Of a stretch of DNA of 64,000 nt, positions 41,652 to 53,971 are shown piece after piece. The translations under genes and the position numbers were made by a program. The notes under the pieces are model-generated. The model was not told where the DNA came from, searched no databases, and saw only the letters and a list, made by a program, of their open reading frames with translations. This stretch comes from Cylicocyclus nassatus (Eukaryota > Nematoda > Chromadorea > Rhabditida > Strongylidae): assembly GCA_958299035.1 (NCBI GenBank), contig CATQJL010000112.1, positions 20,488,812 to 20,552,811 on the forward strand. Direction: 5' to 3'. Positions within the stretch are counted from its first letter, which is position 1. Every line of letters begins with the position of its first letter.

Positions 41652-41984
41652 TTGGGATATACTTTTATTGAATTCTTGAAGGCACGTGTATGTCGCTTAC
41701 TGAAATTTGGTTTAATTTGCACGAAGAGAAACGAAAAATCAACGTTAAAGAAATAATGTGTTTTATCAAAGAATATGAATAAGTGCTTACTCAGACAAAT
41801 GATCGGAACTTCCGCAAGCGCTCTGCGGAAGTTCCGATCATTTGAGTAAGCACTTATTCATATTCTTTGATAAAACACATTATTTCTTTAACGTTGATTT
41901 TTCGTTTCTCTTCGTGCAAATTAAACCAAATTTCAGTATGCGACATACACGTGCCTTCAAGAATTCAATAAAAGTATATCCCAA
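41652..41984. repeat. Near-perfect 333-bp palindrome
   Basis: Two arms of about 165 bp are inverse copies that differ by one substitution (TCGCTTACTG versus TCGCATACTG) and one 4-nt indel. The centre is a shortened version of the neighbouring MITE end (AATGATCGGAACTTCCGCAA followed by its inverse). The spacer is only a few bases, so the RNA would fold into a very long hairpin. Confidence 0.88.
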
Positions 41985-42250
41985 AGGCTTCTTCCATCAC
42001 GCTGCACATTTTTTAAGTGAAAAATGCCGTCACCCTGAAGGGAAAAGAATCATCACAACTCCTGCGTGCCGCGATGGGTGCACCGCCAAGATCCAAAAGC
42101 CTGCGTTGAGGCGAAGCTATCTCACAATTTGAGAGCTCGCTTGTAAATTATAACTGTTGAAACTATGTGCGTACCAAATTTTTGGTATCTGCGCAATTCC
42201 CTTTCTTCCATTGAAAAAATGCTCGGTTTCCATATCTGACGCACCCTATA

Positions 42251-43255
42251 CAGGGTGTTTGAAGAGTTTGTGGGCTCAAGTACTTCAACTGCGAAACCTA
42301 AGCCATTTTTTGCTATATGTGTTCGCTAAACCTAGAAACCACTGGATCAACAAAGAGAAATTTTTGCCTCAAGATACCTCAAAAAATTTGGAAGCAAACA
42401 AAATTTTCAGTTTCCTTGAAGAAGCGGAAAAGTGCGTTATCTAAGGTTATATTTGTTTCAGTGCCGGAAAACAGCGGCAGCTTTCCGTTTTTTACTATAG
42501 GCGTTCCCCATGCGTATAGCGGGCGTGACCCTGCAAACATTTGAACACGTTGAAAAACTTGTTGAAGCTCGACTTTAGAGCATTGGTTTTTATAACCTTT
42601 AGCTATCAAAAACTGCCACGCGCAAATGTTGGTGAACGTCGGCAAAGCTCCGCCCGCTAAACTGTGGGTAATAGACGATACAAGTAGTCCCAAGTTTACA
42701 CTTTCTATATAACAAAAGTTCCTCAGCAGCTCGCAACCAAATGTACTTTCATTTGCTACATTACAGCAGACAATCGCCGCATATATATGCGTTGAAATTT
42801 TTTCAGTTTAAAAGATTTTGGAAGTCTTATTTCAACATGCATATGTAGCACACCTCTCTGACTTTCGCTATACTCGTTTTCAAAAAATTTTTCACGGTTG
42901 CAAAGGTTAAGATAAAATAAAAGGAATGATGGTGCTGGGTTTTATTTAAGAAAAAATCTCAAAACCTGGATCTTTTCTTGTCTTTCAAGGCACAGTATTT
43001 CGAAACGAACTCAAATCTCGAGGATAAAAACGAGAAACCTTGAAGAAAGGGCGTTTGATCCTCTTTATAACAAGCATTTCAAAGAAGCTGGTTTGGTAAG
43101 ATATATTGATGTGTGTGTTTCAATCTGATAAAAAATGTAAAAACCCACAAGAAAACTTGGTTTCATTGAAATAATGGTATTTGGGTCTGATGATAATACA
43201 AAAAGCGCGACAAAATTCGAATAGGAAGTACTTTAGGCCACTTACAAACACCATG
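42251..43255. mobile_element. Mariner-like non-autonomous element, about 1 kb
   Basis: Left end CAGGGTGTTTGAAGAG, then TTGTGGGCTCAAGTACTTC. The inverse of the right end reads CATGGTGTTTGTAAGTGGCC, then TAAAGTACTTC. Both are flanked by TA (42249-42250, 43256-43257). No transposase frame. Confidence 0.65.
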
Positions 43256-43257
43256 TA

Positions 43258-43290
43258 TTAGGTTGATGCAAAATTGATGCGTGTTCCTCA
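43258..43290 (+). mobile_element. Lone mariner-type end
   Basis: TTAGGTTGATGCAAAATTGA, directly after TA, resembles a mariner terminal repeat (TTAGGTTGRTGCAAAA). No partner end was found nearby. Confidence 0.35.
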
Positions 43291-44636
43291 TCCTACTGCG
43301 GCAGAGAAGACATAAAACTGTATGAAACATATTGATAGAGAGGCAAGCTCTACTAGATGGCGTTCAAACAGTCGCAAAAAGTTTGGTAGAAAAATCTCAA
43401 AAATTTTAAACACTCAAATATCAGAACTCCGCTCGAAAAGATACCGAACCTCAACTTGATCACGTTCAAACTATCCACGCCGGGCACTCGTAGATATGTA
43501 CACTTGCCGCTTTTATGCCTTGACTGGAAATAATTAAAAATAGGCCAAATATGCGAAAATGACTACTTTTATGGGCTCTTAATATCAAATTTGATATTCC
43601 TCGAACTCATAAAGACTGTATTATGCTTGCAAAGTAGTATAGAAGTAGTGTTCGAATAGCCCAGCATTGCTTTTGCTAAAGCACCTCAATTATTTTCTCA
43701 CCATGAAATACACGAATCTGCGTATGAATAACTGATGCGATAAGTAACTTTTTGAGCGGGCTGGAGGTTTGTAGAATTTTTTGGGCAAAAAGCTTGAATT
43801 GCTTTATCGAATGATTTTTCTTATATATATTTATATATTCTTTGCGGCGGTAGAATAAGAAACATGCGTTTTGCATTAACCTAATTGTATTTGAAATTGT
43901 TGATGCTGCGTACTTTTGGACGTTTCGGGCATATTTTGGTTTTCGGAAAAGTTGGATTGTGGCTTGACTGCTTTCCAAAGAATCTTGAATCCTTTTCAAG
44001 GAACTTAGTTTTGATCGGAAACTGGAACCCGAATTGTGCTGTTGGGATTTTGAAGTTTTTATACCTAAACTTGTGTAACTGTAAAAGTCAAAGTAGAACT
44101 TTTGCTACAGACTTACAAATTTCTACTTGCAGAAAATAATTTTCATCTTTTCGTAGTTTATCTTTTCGACAAGGTGAACAATTTTGATCTTGTTTCTCTC
44201 CAAGCTCTCCCGCTTATCGTTGATAAAATTTATTTTATGAAAACAAACACGACGATAGACTGACGACACTCAAATAGATTTTGTCTTTGTGCCTGCTCTT
44301 GCCTGTTCTTGCTTTTTACAATGCAACTCGAAGCAGATTGTGCCAAAAAGTGGGAAGACATTTGCGACAACGTTTGTCATCTCATGCGTTCATTTCATAA
44401 TCCTCCCCAACTTCACATTTTTGAACATATATCCCATAAATTCGTTGATTTTGTAACCAGGACTATCCTTTTTGCCAATTCCTGCCTTGTCACACTCACT
44501 CTTCTCACCCAGAATTGCCTTCAGACTAACGCGTCAAAAAGCTCCAGAAAACTTTGAAGTCAAGATGAATTTCGAAATTTCTAGCACCTACAGTCGGCGT
44601 TACTTGTACATACCAAATCATCGTCTAAAATAGTCA
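43291..44636. other. Intergenic, nothing recognised
   Basis: Only short open frames; an 82-codon frame at 44309 has no recognisable domain. Confidence 0.4.
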
Positions 44637-44930
44637 AGAGAACCATGGTGTTATTTTCATAATTTTGAACCATTTTCAAAAATCACATATGAGTGAATTG
44701 ATTGTTTACTATACCAACCAACCCAAAGGCACGAGAAAACAAGAATTTTTTCAGGAAGATCCTACTTTTGTTTCAGTTTTATCCTGTGCTATAAGTTGTT
44801 CTTATGTTAAACAAGAGAACTATGGTGTTATTTTCATAATTTTGAACCATTTTCAAAAATCACATATGAGTGAATTGATCGTTTACTATACCAACCAACC
44901 CAAAGGCACGAGAAAACAAGAATTTTTTTT
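44637..44930. repeat. Tandem duplication with a 177-bp period
   Basis: About 115 bp starting GAGAACCATGGTGTTATTTT is repeated 177 nt later with only two or three changes. It lies just before the second RTE element. Confidence 0.85.
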
Positions 44931-44940
44931 TTATTTTTTT

Positions 44941-46983
44941 CAACAACCACTCACCATCCTTCGGCCATCGTGAGTGGTTGTTCCCAGCGTCAGGCTGCTT
45001 ATCTGAAGGAAGCAAGCGACAAGCCGGCTGAAGAAGACAACTGTCGCATCGGTATGCTCATTTATGTCCCAACATAGTTTTCGAGTGACAGCTAGGGTGT
45101 TTCCCGGAAACGGCAACGCGAGTTCGAACCTAGCGAATGCAAAAGAACGAAAAAAACGAATTTCACCGTTGCAACAAGATAAGCGACAACCAAAGAGCCT
45201 AGCTTATCATAGACATAAACATCGCTCCAAGTTCCTAGAAACTCTTCGACTGGCTACCATAAATGTAGGGTCCCTCACGGCAAGACACCGAGGATTAGCT
45301 GATTTCCTCAAAAGACGCAGAGTGGATGTTGCTTGTATCCAGGAGACCAAGTGGATGGGTGAGAAGTCGCGGGATATAGGAGATGGATTCAAGCTGTTTT
45401 ACAAAGGAACAAGTAACAGCAGAAATGGCGTCGGGATTGTGGTCTGCGAAAAGCTGAGGAACAAAATAACCAAAGTAGATAGAGTGATTGACCGACTTGT
45501 GAGTGTAAGGATAGAAAATGGGAAGCAGGTCTTGCGTGTAGTTACTGCCTATGCACCACAAACAGGATGCGGTGAGACTGAGAAAGATGTTTTTTGGCAG
45601 AGCTTGATGACTACATTAGTTCCTTACCATTTGAAGAGATGCTACTGATTGGTGCAGATCTGAACGGACATGTAGGAGAACAACGAAATGGTGCAGGGAA
45701 ATGTCACAGAAACCACGGGTACGGACTACGCAATGGCGAAGGTGAACGCGTTCTCGAGTTCGCTACGGCCCATAACTTAGTGTTGGCGAATACTTACTTC
45801 ATCAAGAGAAGTAATCATCTGATCACGTATTCCAGTGGAGGCAGAAATTCACAAATTGATTTCTGGGCAGTCAGGCAAAGTGAACTCAAATATGTGAAAG
45901 ACAGCAAGGTCATTCCAGGCGAAGACTGTATACCTCAGCATAGGCCTTTGATAATTGACATGAACGTCCCACTTGACAAGCAGAAAAGAGCAACGACGGA
46001 CAGTAGAGTATATATCAAGTGGTGGAAACTCAAAAACAATACCGACGTAAAGACGACAATGGCATCTGCCTTACCAAGGTTGGAAGTGGATCCGGAACTC
46101 TCTTGGACCAATTTGAAAACTAATGTCCACCATATAGCTGGAGAGCTTTTAGGACGAACAAAACCTGGACGACGAAAGATCGACAAAGAAACTTGGTGGT
46201 GGAACGAAACAGTGCAATCCGCGATAAGAAGTAAAAAGTTAGCTTATAGAAGTTGGCAGAAGGCCAGGTCAGAAGATTCTCATCAGAAATACCTAGACGC
46301 AAAGCGTGCAGCAAAAAGGAGCGTCAGGGAGGCTAAACAAGCCTATATTACGGAGCTATACCGAAAACTTCAAGGTCATGAAGGAGAAAGAGAAGTTTAT
46401 CGGATAGCAAAACGAAAAACAAATGCAGAGAAAGACGTGAAGCACTTCTGCAATGTTAGAGATGCAAATGGGAAAATGCTGCGAAAACCAGAGGAGATAA
46501 GAGAACGATGGCGGAAGTATTTTTGCAGAAATGGCAAATACCAGTAGTGATTGTGCCTCCACTATAACAGCTGAGCCTGTGTATGGACCCGTGTCAATCA
46601 TCACTGAGGAGGAAGTCCGTACCGCCATAAAGAAAACCAAGAATGGCAAAGCGACGGCCCAGATGACATCTCTAACGAGTTTTGGAAGAACTGCGGAGAA
46701 AGTGGGGTTTCATGGCTGACACAACTTCTGAACCAGACAACAGATTGCAAGAAGATGCCAAATGACTGGTACAGAAGCACGACCCACCGATATGGAAGAA
46801 TCGAGGTGACATAGCTGATTGCACCACGTACCGCCCCATCCGACTATTGAGCCACACTCTGAAGGTCTTCGAAAGAGTATTAGAAACGCGGTTTCGAAAA
46901 ATCATTGAACTGGTACCCAATCAGTGTGGTTTCGTTAAAGGATGCAGTGCAATCGACGTCTAACATCTCGTGGCGGATGTCGT
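44941..46983 (+). pseudogene. Second RTE-type LINE, 3' half missing
   Basis: The 5' end starts with a 13-bp hairpin (AACAACCACTCAC / GTGAGTGGTTGTT, 44942-44982). The endonuclease is encoded at 45234-45640 (LRLATINVGSLTARHRGLAD, VACIQETKWMG, NGVGIVV, VVTAYAPQTG) and continues after a frameshift near 45600 (LLIGADLNGHVG, YSSGGRNSQIDFW). A basic linker follows to 46547, then the start of RT (VRTAIKKTKNGKAT near 46615; CTTYRPIRLLSHTLKVFERV, then CGFVKGC, near 46830-46950). The element stops there, before the RT catalytic box, and meets unrelated repeat DNA. LINEs normally lose 5' ends, so loss of the 3' half implies later deletion or recombination. Confidence 0.87.
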
Positions 46984-47107
46984 ACTTTCATCGTGAAGTC
47001 AGAGGGGACCTCGTTTTTTGCAATTTCGGGAAACCACCTCGTGCCGAACCCTGGTCGGGGCCATTCAGTGGGCTGTAACTCGTTTTCCCTATTTATCATT
47101 GAGTAAG

Positions 47108-49089
47108 ACCACAATACCTAGCTGAGATGAGACCTCCCAGTTTTTACTGTTGATGAAAAAATGAAAAAGAGTTTTTAGACAGCCCATCAAAAAAGGTCGA
47201 GAAAATTAACAGTTTTTGCCCTGCAAATCTTTGAAGCGCAAAATTTTCCTGGAAAGTCTGCGTAGCACTGTGTAGTACTGGCCTATGGCTACAAGGGCTA
47301 GGAATTTTCCTTTAGATGTCATGCTCTTTAATAAACTAGAATATGCCAAAGAGAGTTGCTGCTACTTTAGTCACATCGCTATATTGTACTCTACAACTGA
47401 GCCTCTACGGGTAGAAAACACGACTTCCAACATATTAATCTTGACGAAAACGTCGGGAAAACTTGTTTAAAACGATTTTTTCGTGATCGGCTTTTGATAT
47501 TTGGAAATGAAAGCTTACAGGGATTTGATAAAACGTCAAATGTTAACAATCTACCTTCATTTGGAGAGATTTTATTGAATCGCCGCGACGACGCCCTACC
47601 CTCTTCTCCCTAATCGCGAAGAGGATTGCGTGGCGATCACATGTGAACTCGCCCATTACTCGTCAGCTCCTCTGACTTAGACTGCTATAAATATGGTTTT
47701 CATATGCAATCAATAGTCATCTCGCTCTGGCATACGGCAAAAGGTGAGCGTTTGACTATCGGCTGTTTGGCTGAGCTAGTGATTCAACGAGAGCAGGGCT
47801 CGGCACGAGCTGGCACTAGGGAAATCAAAACAATGTCTCCTTTGGTCTTGGAAATTTATACGGAGTCCCCTTTGACCTGTTTTGAAGGCCTTCATCTTTT
47901 AGATCCCGATGAGACGCTTGGAACGTAACAATTACAAAAATATAGAGAACAATACAAGAGTAAACAATACAAGATTACAAGAACGACAAATTTGACCGAT
48001 TAATGAAATGAAATCGATGGATTTCGCGCTGCATTTGCTTGGGGCGCGCTTCGTGATCGGCGCCGATTTTTCGACTGTGAAGCAGACCGAATAATTTTCT
48101 GCTGGCTACAATACGCCGAAAAAAAACATAACGAGATCGTCTTTTCTCTGCATGTAAACTTTTACAGTGTAGACACAATTTACGTTAAAATTATGGAAAC
48201 TAATGGGAGCAAAGGGTCGGTGCCAGCTCAGCTATCACCCAGCTGTCACGGTGCCAGCTAATTCAGATAAAAGTTGAGCATAGCTATAGTTCACATAAGT
48301 TTTCATAAAGTTTTGGGCCAAGTTCGGTCCCCACGGCGCATGCACACAACAAATTTGGTGTCATATGATTGCGTTTTGTTTGTAAAAGAGGTTTTTGTTT
48401 ATTTGGGGCAGAATCAAACTTCTCGCGCTTTGTCACAGGCAAATCGGCGACATACTGACGCCATGCCCTTGGCATGAGAGTGGCATACTGCCGCCATGCT
48501 AATAAGCAAAGGTATAAAGAAAGCATGCCCCCGACATGCCAGCGGCGTGCCCCTGGCACTCTAGGAAACAGCGTGTTAAACCGCAAAAACAATATCCAGA
48601 TTGACCCGGTGCCAGCTGTGCCAAACAAGAGTCTTAACCCTTGGCTCACTTTGCTGCAGAGATGTTGTCGAAAAAAATTACAGATCGTATTACCTATTTC
48701 AGGCTCTGAAGAAGCCAATCTGCCAAAACATTAGCTTGTCACAAGAATTTGTGTTTGTAACGCAGAGTGCTGTTACTCAGTTATTCCTCACAGTTTGAAG
48801 GCCACCGACGATAAAATTCGCTATCATGATCGAGCTCACTGAGGCGATAATGGATTGTTAGATATGAACCCAATATGGCAACCAGCAAACCTGAATTGTT
48901 GAGCATCACACTTTAGTCATATGTCAGTGAGATAATTTGTCACAATCAGAAACTTCATGCAAGTATGTTCTCAAAGCACTTGTCTAAAATCAGTTACGCA
49001 AGACTTCAGGCCCCGTAAAATCCAATTGCCCACGCGTCGCTTTGAACACCAACACGCGACGCGGCTGGAAACGTTTGGTCCCGAAGAGC
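47108..49089. repeat. Copy 2 of the 2-kb duplicated segment
   Basis: Sister of 17268-19257 in the same orientation. Small differences include a shorter A-tract near 48120 and a changed block at 47163 (AAAAAGAG versus TTTTAGACAAG). Confidence 0.85.
47794..48623. mobile_element. hAT-type remnant inside duplicated segment, copy 2
   Basis: Same ends and same flanking octamers (AACGAGAG 47786-47793, AACAAGAG 48624-48631) as copy 1, so it was inserted before the segment was duplicated. Confidence 0.55.
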
Positions 49090-51257
49090 TACAGGCTTTT
49101 CGCGAGTGACAATGAGCGCGCACCCTTTCCACACATATTTTTTTAACTTTTGAAGGGAGCGTCAAGATATACCTTGCATTGAAGAGAACAACATGAAAGT
49201 TAAAGAAAGATTTCTTGAAATATAGTGCGCCGACAGTCATTCCCGACGAGCGCTCGCTTACGCTGGTGTTCAAGGCACGGCGCGAGCAATTAGGTTTTAC
49301 GGCGCCTATATATATCGTCGAGTCATTTGTAACTTAATATGCTTAGTGCACACTATACACGCTAACTGACGAACTGCCAAACTAGAACCTGCTCATTTCC
49401 AGTGATTTCTCCTCGCTTCCTTGTTTCTTTTGTTTCAGTTGGTTATACGTTAGTCAGTAGAAACCTTTCTACATTTTGTTAGGCTAGAAAATGTTTTAGT
49501 GGGAAATTACTAATATGGGTGCGTCGCTAATAGGGCTTGGTGTGCAATCTCACATATTAAGTTACAGATGACTCGAGGCTAAATACATTAGTAAGAGATC
49601 AAAGAAGGAAACTGGTAGCGTTAAGGGCCGGGCATACATCACGCGATTCCGTCGCCTCGGAAATTTTTCAACAAGATAACTGCTACAAGTACATTGCATG
49701 CTGATCATTCTGCCATTCGGTTGTGATAGTTTTCCGGCGCGACTAGTCGCTGACCGTTTTTTCCCCGGGCATACTTCCTTCAATGAAATCGTCGCGATAT
49801 GCCCAAATGTCGCGTCGCTCAGCTAAAACGAGCGACGCGACTAAATTGCTGAGATTTGACTTCTTTTTTGAAAGATTTTATAATCGTTTTTTTCGTTTTT
49901 AGGCTGTTTTCTTGATCAGAACTTTGGAAACCAGTCCAAAATTGCCAGAGTGCTTTGCTTCTTCGTGATTCGATGATTTCGTATCTGTTTACTATGTTCG
50001 TCCTATCCGTTCAATATGATGAACTTAAAATCTATTTCAAATATGAAGAGTTTCAGATTTAGTGTTTGTTATGAATATCTTCCAAAAAAACTTGTTCCTC
50101 CTGCTTTGAATCGCTTGTAATAGTCGGTAATGACCGTCATCGCATGGCAGTATCTCTCAACGCCTGCGACAGGATGTGACAAGTCTGTGACACTGCAATC
50201 AATATTAGCCTCAGCGTAAATAACAATCGATTGGTCTCAGGTGACGCCAAACTTTGCGCCGAGTGCATTCATCGGACCGAAAGCGGTCGTCATTTCTAAT
50301 TTTGAGTTTCATGATGTCGTGTTCTAGCGATTTAAGTCTCTCGTTGTATCAGGTTACCACCCACTCAGCTTAGCAGCCATTTTTTCAGGCCTCATATAGC
50401 ATATCTTCTCAGTCATCACAAGGTTCTTTTTAGCAAAAACAACAAATATAATCGAAATCATCTTTCGTTATTGGACAAGTGGTTTCCAGTTCTTAACGCA
50501 GGAGAGTCTAGAAAAAGGTTAGAACTTTGTACTGTCAAACTCAAACTTTATACCATACTTTATACTTTATACTGAACATTATACTTTATACTTCGTACTG
50601 AATTTGCACTGCATCTATTTATGGAATAGCATGCTCATTGAAATACCCAAGACAGCGTTTCTTTTTTCCAACTTTTTGGAAGTACGTGGATGTCCCGTTC
50701 GTACAAAGTGATTTGCGCATAGGGATTTGACTTGATTTGCCGTTGTCTTCAAAACTTTTTAGGACCGTTGACGTAGATGCTAGTGAAAAAATTACCGTGC
50801 TGCTGTATTTAATCTTGAGGATGTCGTGTGCCCACACACGACATCCTCAAGGTAATCATTTGCTGCAATTTTCCATCTGCTGGTTCAAATGAGGCGCATT
50901 CTTTTTCTATTTTTGTGTTAGCGTTTTGATGTTTTGACTGGTGGCATTTTTAGCCCAGAGGTACACTATCGAATGTTGCCCTCTGTATGCATCGAAAAAG
51001 TACGCCAAGCAAGAACTTCAGTTCCTCCCAAGTCCGTACTGGCAATCGTGAAGTAATAGCTGTCGCTAGGAAACTGTTTTATGAGATCTTAATCAAGGTA
51101 TTCTTCTCTGCTGCTATATTGGGATTGATGCAGCAAAAAATTACACTATTAACAGGACAATTTGCTGATGAATGTCATGCGCAACATAATCTGTCGCGTC
51201 GCTCGTTTTGAGAAGGTAGTGTCGCTGAGTGATTTTAGGTTTATCTTCAAGTTAGTA
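49090..51257. other. Intergenic with MITE fragments and hairpins
   Basis: At 49622-49660 there is a partial copy of the MITE end seen at 38103 (GGGCCGGGCATACATCACGC). Near 49765 a second partial end appears, and at 49809-49841 a hairpin GTCGCGTCGCTC / GAGCGACGCGAC. At 50814-50851 a perfect 17-bp stem (CTTGAGGATGTCGTGTG) closes a 4-nt loop. No gene is supported. Confidence 0.5.
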
Positions 51258-52070
51258 TCAGGTTGTCCGGAAAATAATGTCGCATGGCATCCTACCGCGA
51301 CAGAATGACCACAAAAAATATCGAGTGGGGTATCATTCGATAGAGCAAAGCAAGCTCTACAAGCTAGTTCACAAATCTCCGCGAAGATGTTGCTCCAACT
51401 GAAGTTCGAATCCAAAATATAAAAAATTTCAAACGCCTGAAAAATCGTATCTCCGTTCACAGACGTCTTAGGGATCTCCAATTTGCACAGGCATGTACTC
51501 TCCACACTAGACATTCACCTATATAGTTTTTGGAATTTTTCATGGCTACAGTACGGGAAATAAAAAGAGGTCAAAAGTGCGAATATGTCGTGTTTTTCGG
51601 GTTTTTGGAAACAATTTGATTTTTCTCGAAAACTAGCGCTTATCTAAAGCTGAAAATTCATGGTTACACTCCTAAAGGTTCATGCTACAGAATCACCTAT
51701 GTGAGATAAGCTCAGGATTGCTTTGGCAAAAACATGCCAAATTTGGTTTACTCAATTTTCAGCCATGGAAAAACCTCGAAAATGCGCGTACGAGTATCTC
51801 GTATAGTGAGTCCATGCGTGAGCAAGTTAGGGGTCCTCAGGGCTTCTCTTAACGTAGATACGGTTTTTTTCGTTTTTTCGGATCTTGAGTGCCTTGTGAA
51901 ATTTGGCTCCAAACGTCACGCAAATCAAACCTGGCGCGAAGGTTCGAGCTTCATTTTGTAGAGCTTGCTCTGATCTATCGGTTGATACCCCATTCACATA
52001 CTTTCGTGCGCACCCTGCTGCGATATTGCATGATAAAACAAAAAGCGACATTATTTTCCGGACAACCATA
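51258..52070. mobile_element. Mariner-like element, 813 bp
   Basis: Left end TCAGGTTGTCCGGAAAATAA and the inverse of the right end, TATGGTTGTCCGGAAAATAA, are followed by TGTCGC on both sides and flanked by TA (51256-51257, 52071-52072). A second inner block GGGTATCA..CGATAGA (about 51327 and 51980) is also inverted and recurs in the element split at 2626-10513. No intact transposase; short frames only. Confidence 0.8.
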
Positions 52071-52370
52071 TACATTGTTACTTCTGACCTCTGTTTCACG
52101 CTTCACTTGCAGATAGCTTCTACCTTTGATTCCCGACATGCCTTTGGATTCAGTTGTAGAGAAAATGTGCCAAAGATTTGAGTTCTGCAACAGGTAATTA
52201 GTACAAGTGTTGGCACTGTTGAAGTACTTCCTGTTACTTCTAGTGCTGAGGCTACTGCTCACAACAAGCATATCGCTCATTACTCTCCATGCTTTATCTC
52301 ACAACTTTCCTTGTCGGATTCCTCATTTTACAAGGTGATTCTTGCTTTGTTTGGCGTTGCTATACGACGT

Positions 52371-52586
52371 CAGGCGACTAGATTTTATGCTTAATATAGT
52401 GTGCTTGTGCAGAAGGTGAAATGCGGTGAAATTTGCGCGTGACAAGTAGCCAAGTCAGTTACTACCGACATTTTGCGCGCGCAATTGGTTAGCGTCACAG
52501 TCGAAATTACTTGTTCACGCTTAAATTTTACAGCATCTCACCTTCTGTGCAAGGACACTACATTAAGCGAAAAATCTAATCGACTG
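52371..52586. mobile_element. MITE, 216 bp
   Basis: CAGGCGACTAGATTTTATGC and the inverse of the right end, CAGTCGATTAGATTTTTCGC, begin arms of about 85 bp that also share a CAGAAGGTGARATGC block. No coding capacity. Confidence 0.75.
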
Positions 52587-53524
52587 TACAGCTGTGGCTG
52601 GATATCGATTTTATTTCTTTGAACTTCGATTAGTTTAAATTGAATGATATGCTTTTTGTTCAGGGGATCGAGCATGCGGATGTTATGACATGCCTTGAGT
52701 AGAGTAGCTTTTGACAGAAGTCGGCACGTGGTCACGACTGCTTACATTCGTAATGCAAATTCCTACAATTCGAAAACCTTGCATCATCCTGAACCGGCGC
52801 GAAGCGGCAGCTTGGTGGCGGAACGACATGAATTGCAAGACTGATATTTGAAATCTTATGAATATCATGGCAAATTCTCTGTATCCGGACAGTGAGGTTC
52901 GTGCATTGAGGTGTAATACGAGAAACTTGTGATTGTGAAGCTTACTTGTGTCGCTGCTAAGCACATTTGGAAGAGAACTTCTTTCCAGCACACAAAAATC
53001 GTGATGTTTGACATATGTCGAGATCAGTATATGCAGTATCGCTGTATGATAGTGAAATTCTGTATCTACATGCGCGTTATCTATTGTATTGTTCTTGTGG
53101 GTTATATGGCTTCGTTTTCAAGATGTTTGGAACGAACTTAGCTGTTTGTCAGAGACCACTGACTGACACTGATGAGGTGGGGTCACACTCTTGTTTCTTT
53201 GTTATCTCCATGAAGTCACAGGTTTCAGGCTCGATGTACGATAACATTGAGGATACTGGAATTGTCATGGATAAAGAGGACCTTGTTGAATACCTAGGAG
53301 CAATCGCAAAGTGGTAGGAGTTCATCGAGAAGGTCGTTTTTTTATGAATCACATACACTATCATATCAAGAGGTGAACCATAGAATAAAGAGTTTTGTGG
53401 AGCCATAATTGACCAGTTTGTAGTGGAACTTTGCGTTCATGGTGTCCGATTCGCTCGTTGTGACAAGTAGGATAGTGGGTCAGCCGGATGGAAGGACTAA
53501 AATGAACCTGGAATGAGTGTTTAC
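52587..53524. other. Intergenic, no confirmed gene
   Basis: A 100-codon frame (53015-53317) reads DTGIVMDKEDLVEYLG near its end and looks mildly coding-like but has no good splice signals or domain. It could be an exon upstream of the one at 53825; evidence is weak. Confidence 0.3.
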
Positions 53525-53715
53525 TTAGTAGGTTAGTAGGTTAGTAAGCCGAGCGTACTAGTACTAATAGTGGCACTCGAGGACGGCCGCATTCAACATC
53601 TGCGCGGCAGCGGCGGAGGAGGCCTCTGAAGAAGACGATCCAGTCGAAACGTCAGGCCGCCACTAACTAATAAAGTGCTAACCTCGCTCGGCTTACTAAC
53701 CTACTAACCTACTAA
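53525..53715. mobile_element. MITE with TTAGTAGG-repeat ends
   Basis: The left end is TTAGTAGG repeated, then TTAGTAAGCCGAGCG; the right end is its exact inverse (about 31 bp). The 190-bp body has no coding capacity. Confidence 0.8.
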
Positions 53716-53824
53716 CACATCGAAATATGCCGAGGTTAACAAAAGAGGAAACTTGGAACCTACTAGTGATTACTTATATTTTTTCATTTACTAATCAAAT
53801 CGTCGTATTTCCAGTTTTTTTCAG

Positions 53825-53971
53825 AACATTTATTTCACGGGAACCTCGTATGTACTCGCTGATGAGCCACTTGTTTTACTAACCGGTATTCGCGTCGAAA
53901 TTCACATAAAACCAGGAGATGCAGCTGAATTTTGTCAAGCTGATAGAGTAAAAGAAGTTAGTTTGTCTTAG
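53825..53971 (+). CDS. Candidate terminal exon of an unknown gene
   Basis: After a strong TTTTTTTCAG acceptor (ending 53824), a frame of 48 codons reaches TAG at 53969-53971. It reads NIYFTGTSYVLADEPLVLLT, then RVEIHIKPGDAAEFCQADRV, with balanced codon use and mixed hydrophobic and charged residues like real protein. Upstream exons could lie left of the MITE at 53525. I do not recognise the family. Confidence 0.35.
   Translation, partial: NIYFTGTSYVLADEPLVLLTGIRVEIHIKPGDAAEFCQADRVKEVSLS

Larger units (their letters stand above)
40842..42248. mobile_element. Probable TIR element holding nested MITEs
   Basis: The left end has CAGGGTGCGTCAGAATTCGA and the right end has TCTGACGCACCC, giving a 13-bp inverted match that abuts TA at the left. 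The right end adjoins the next mariner-like element. The body is mostly the nested inverted repeats listed below, and no transposase was seen. The outer boundaries are uncertain. Confidence 0.4.

Noticed and set aside
44637..44930. Two tandem copies as a possible CRISPR or regulatory array
   Set aside because: Only two long copies with a 177-bp period in a eukaryotic repeat region; a simple duplication.
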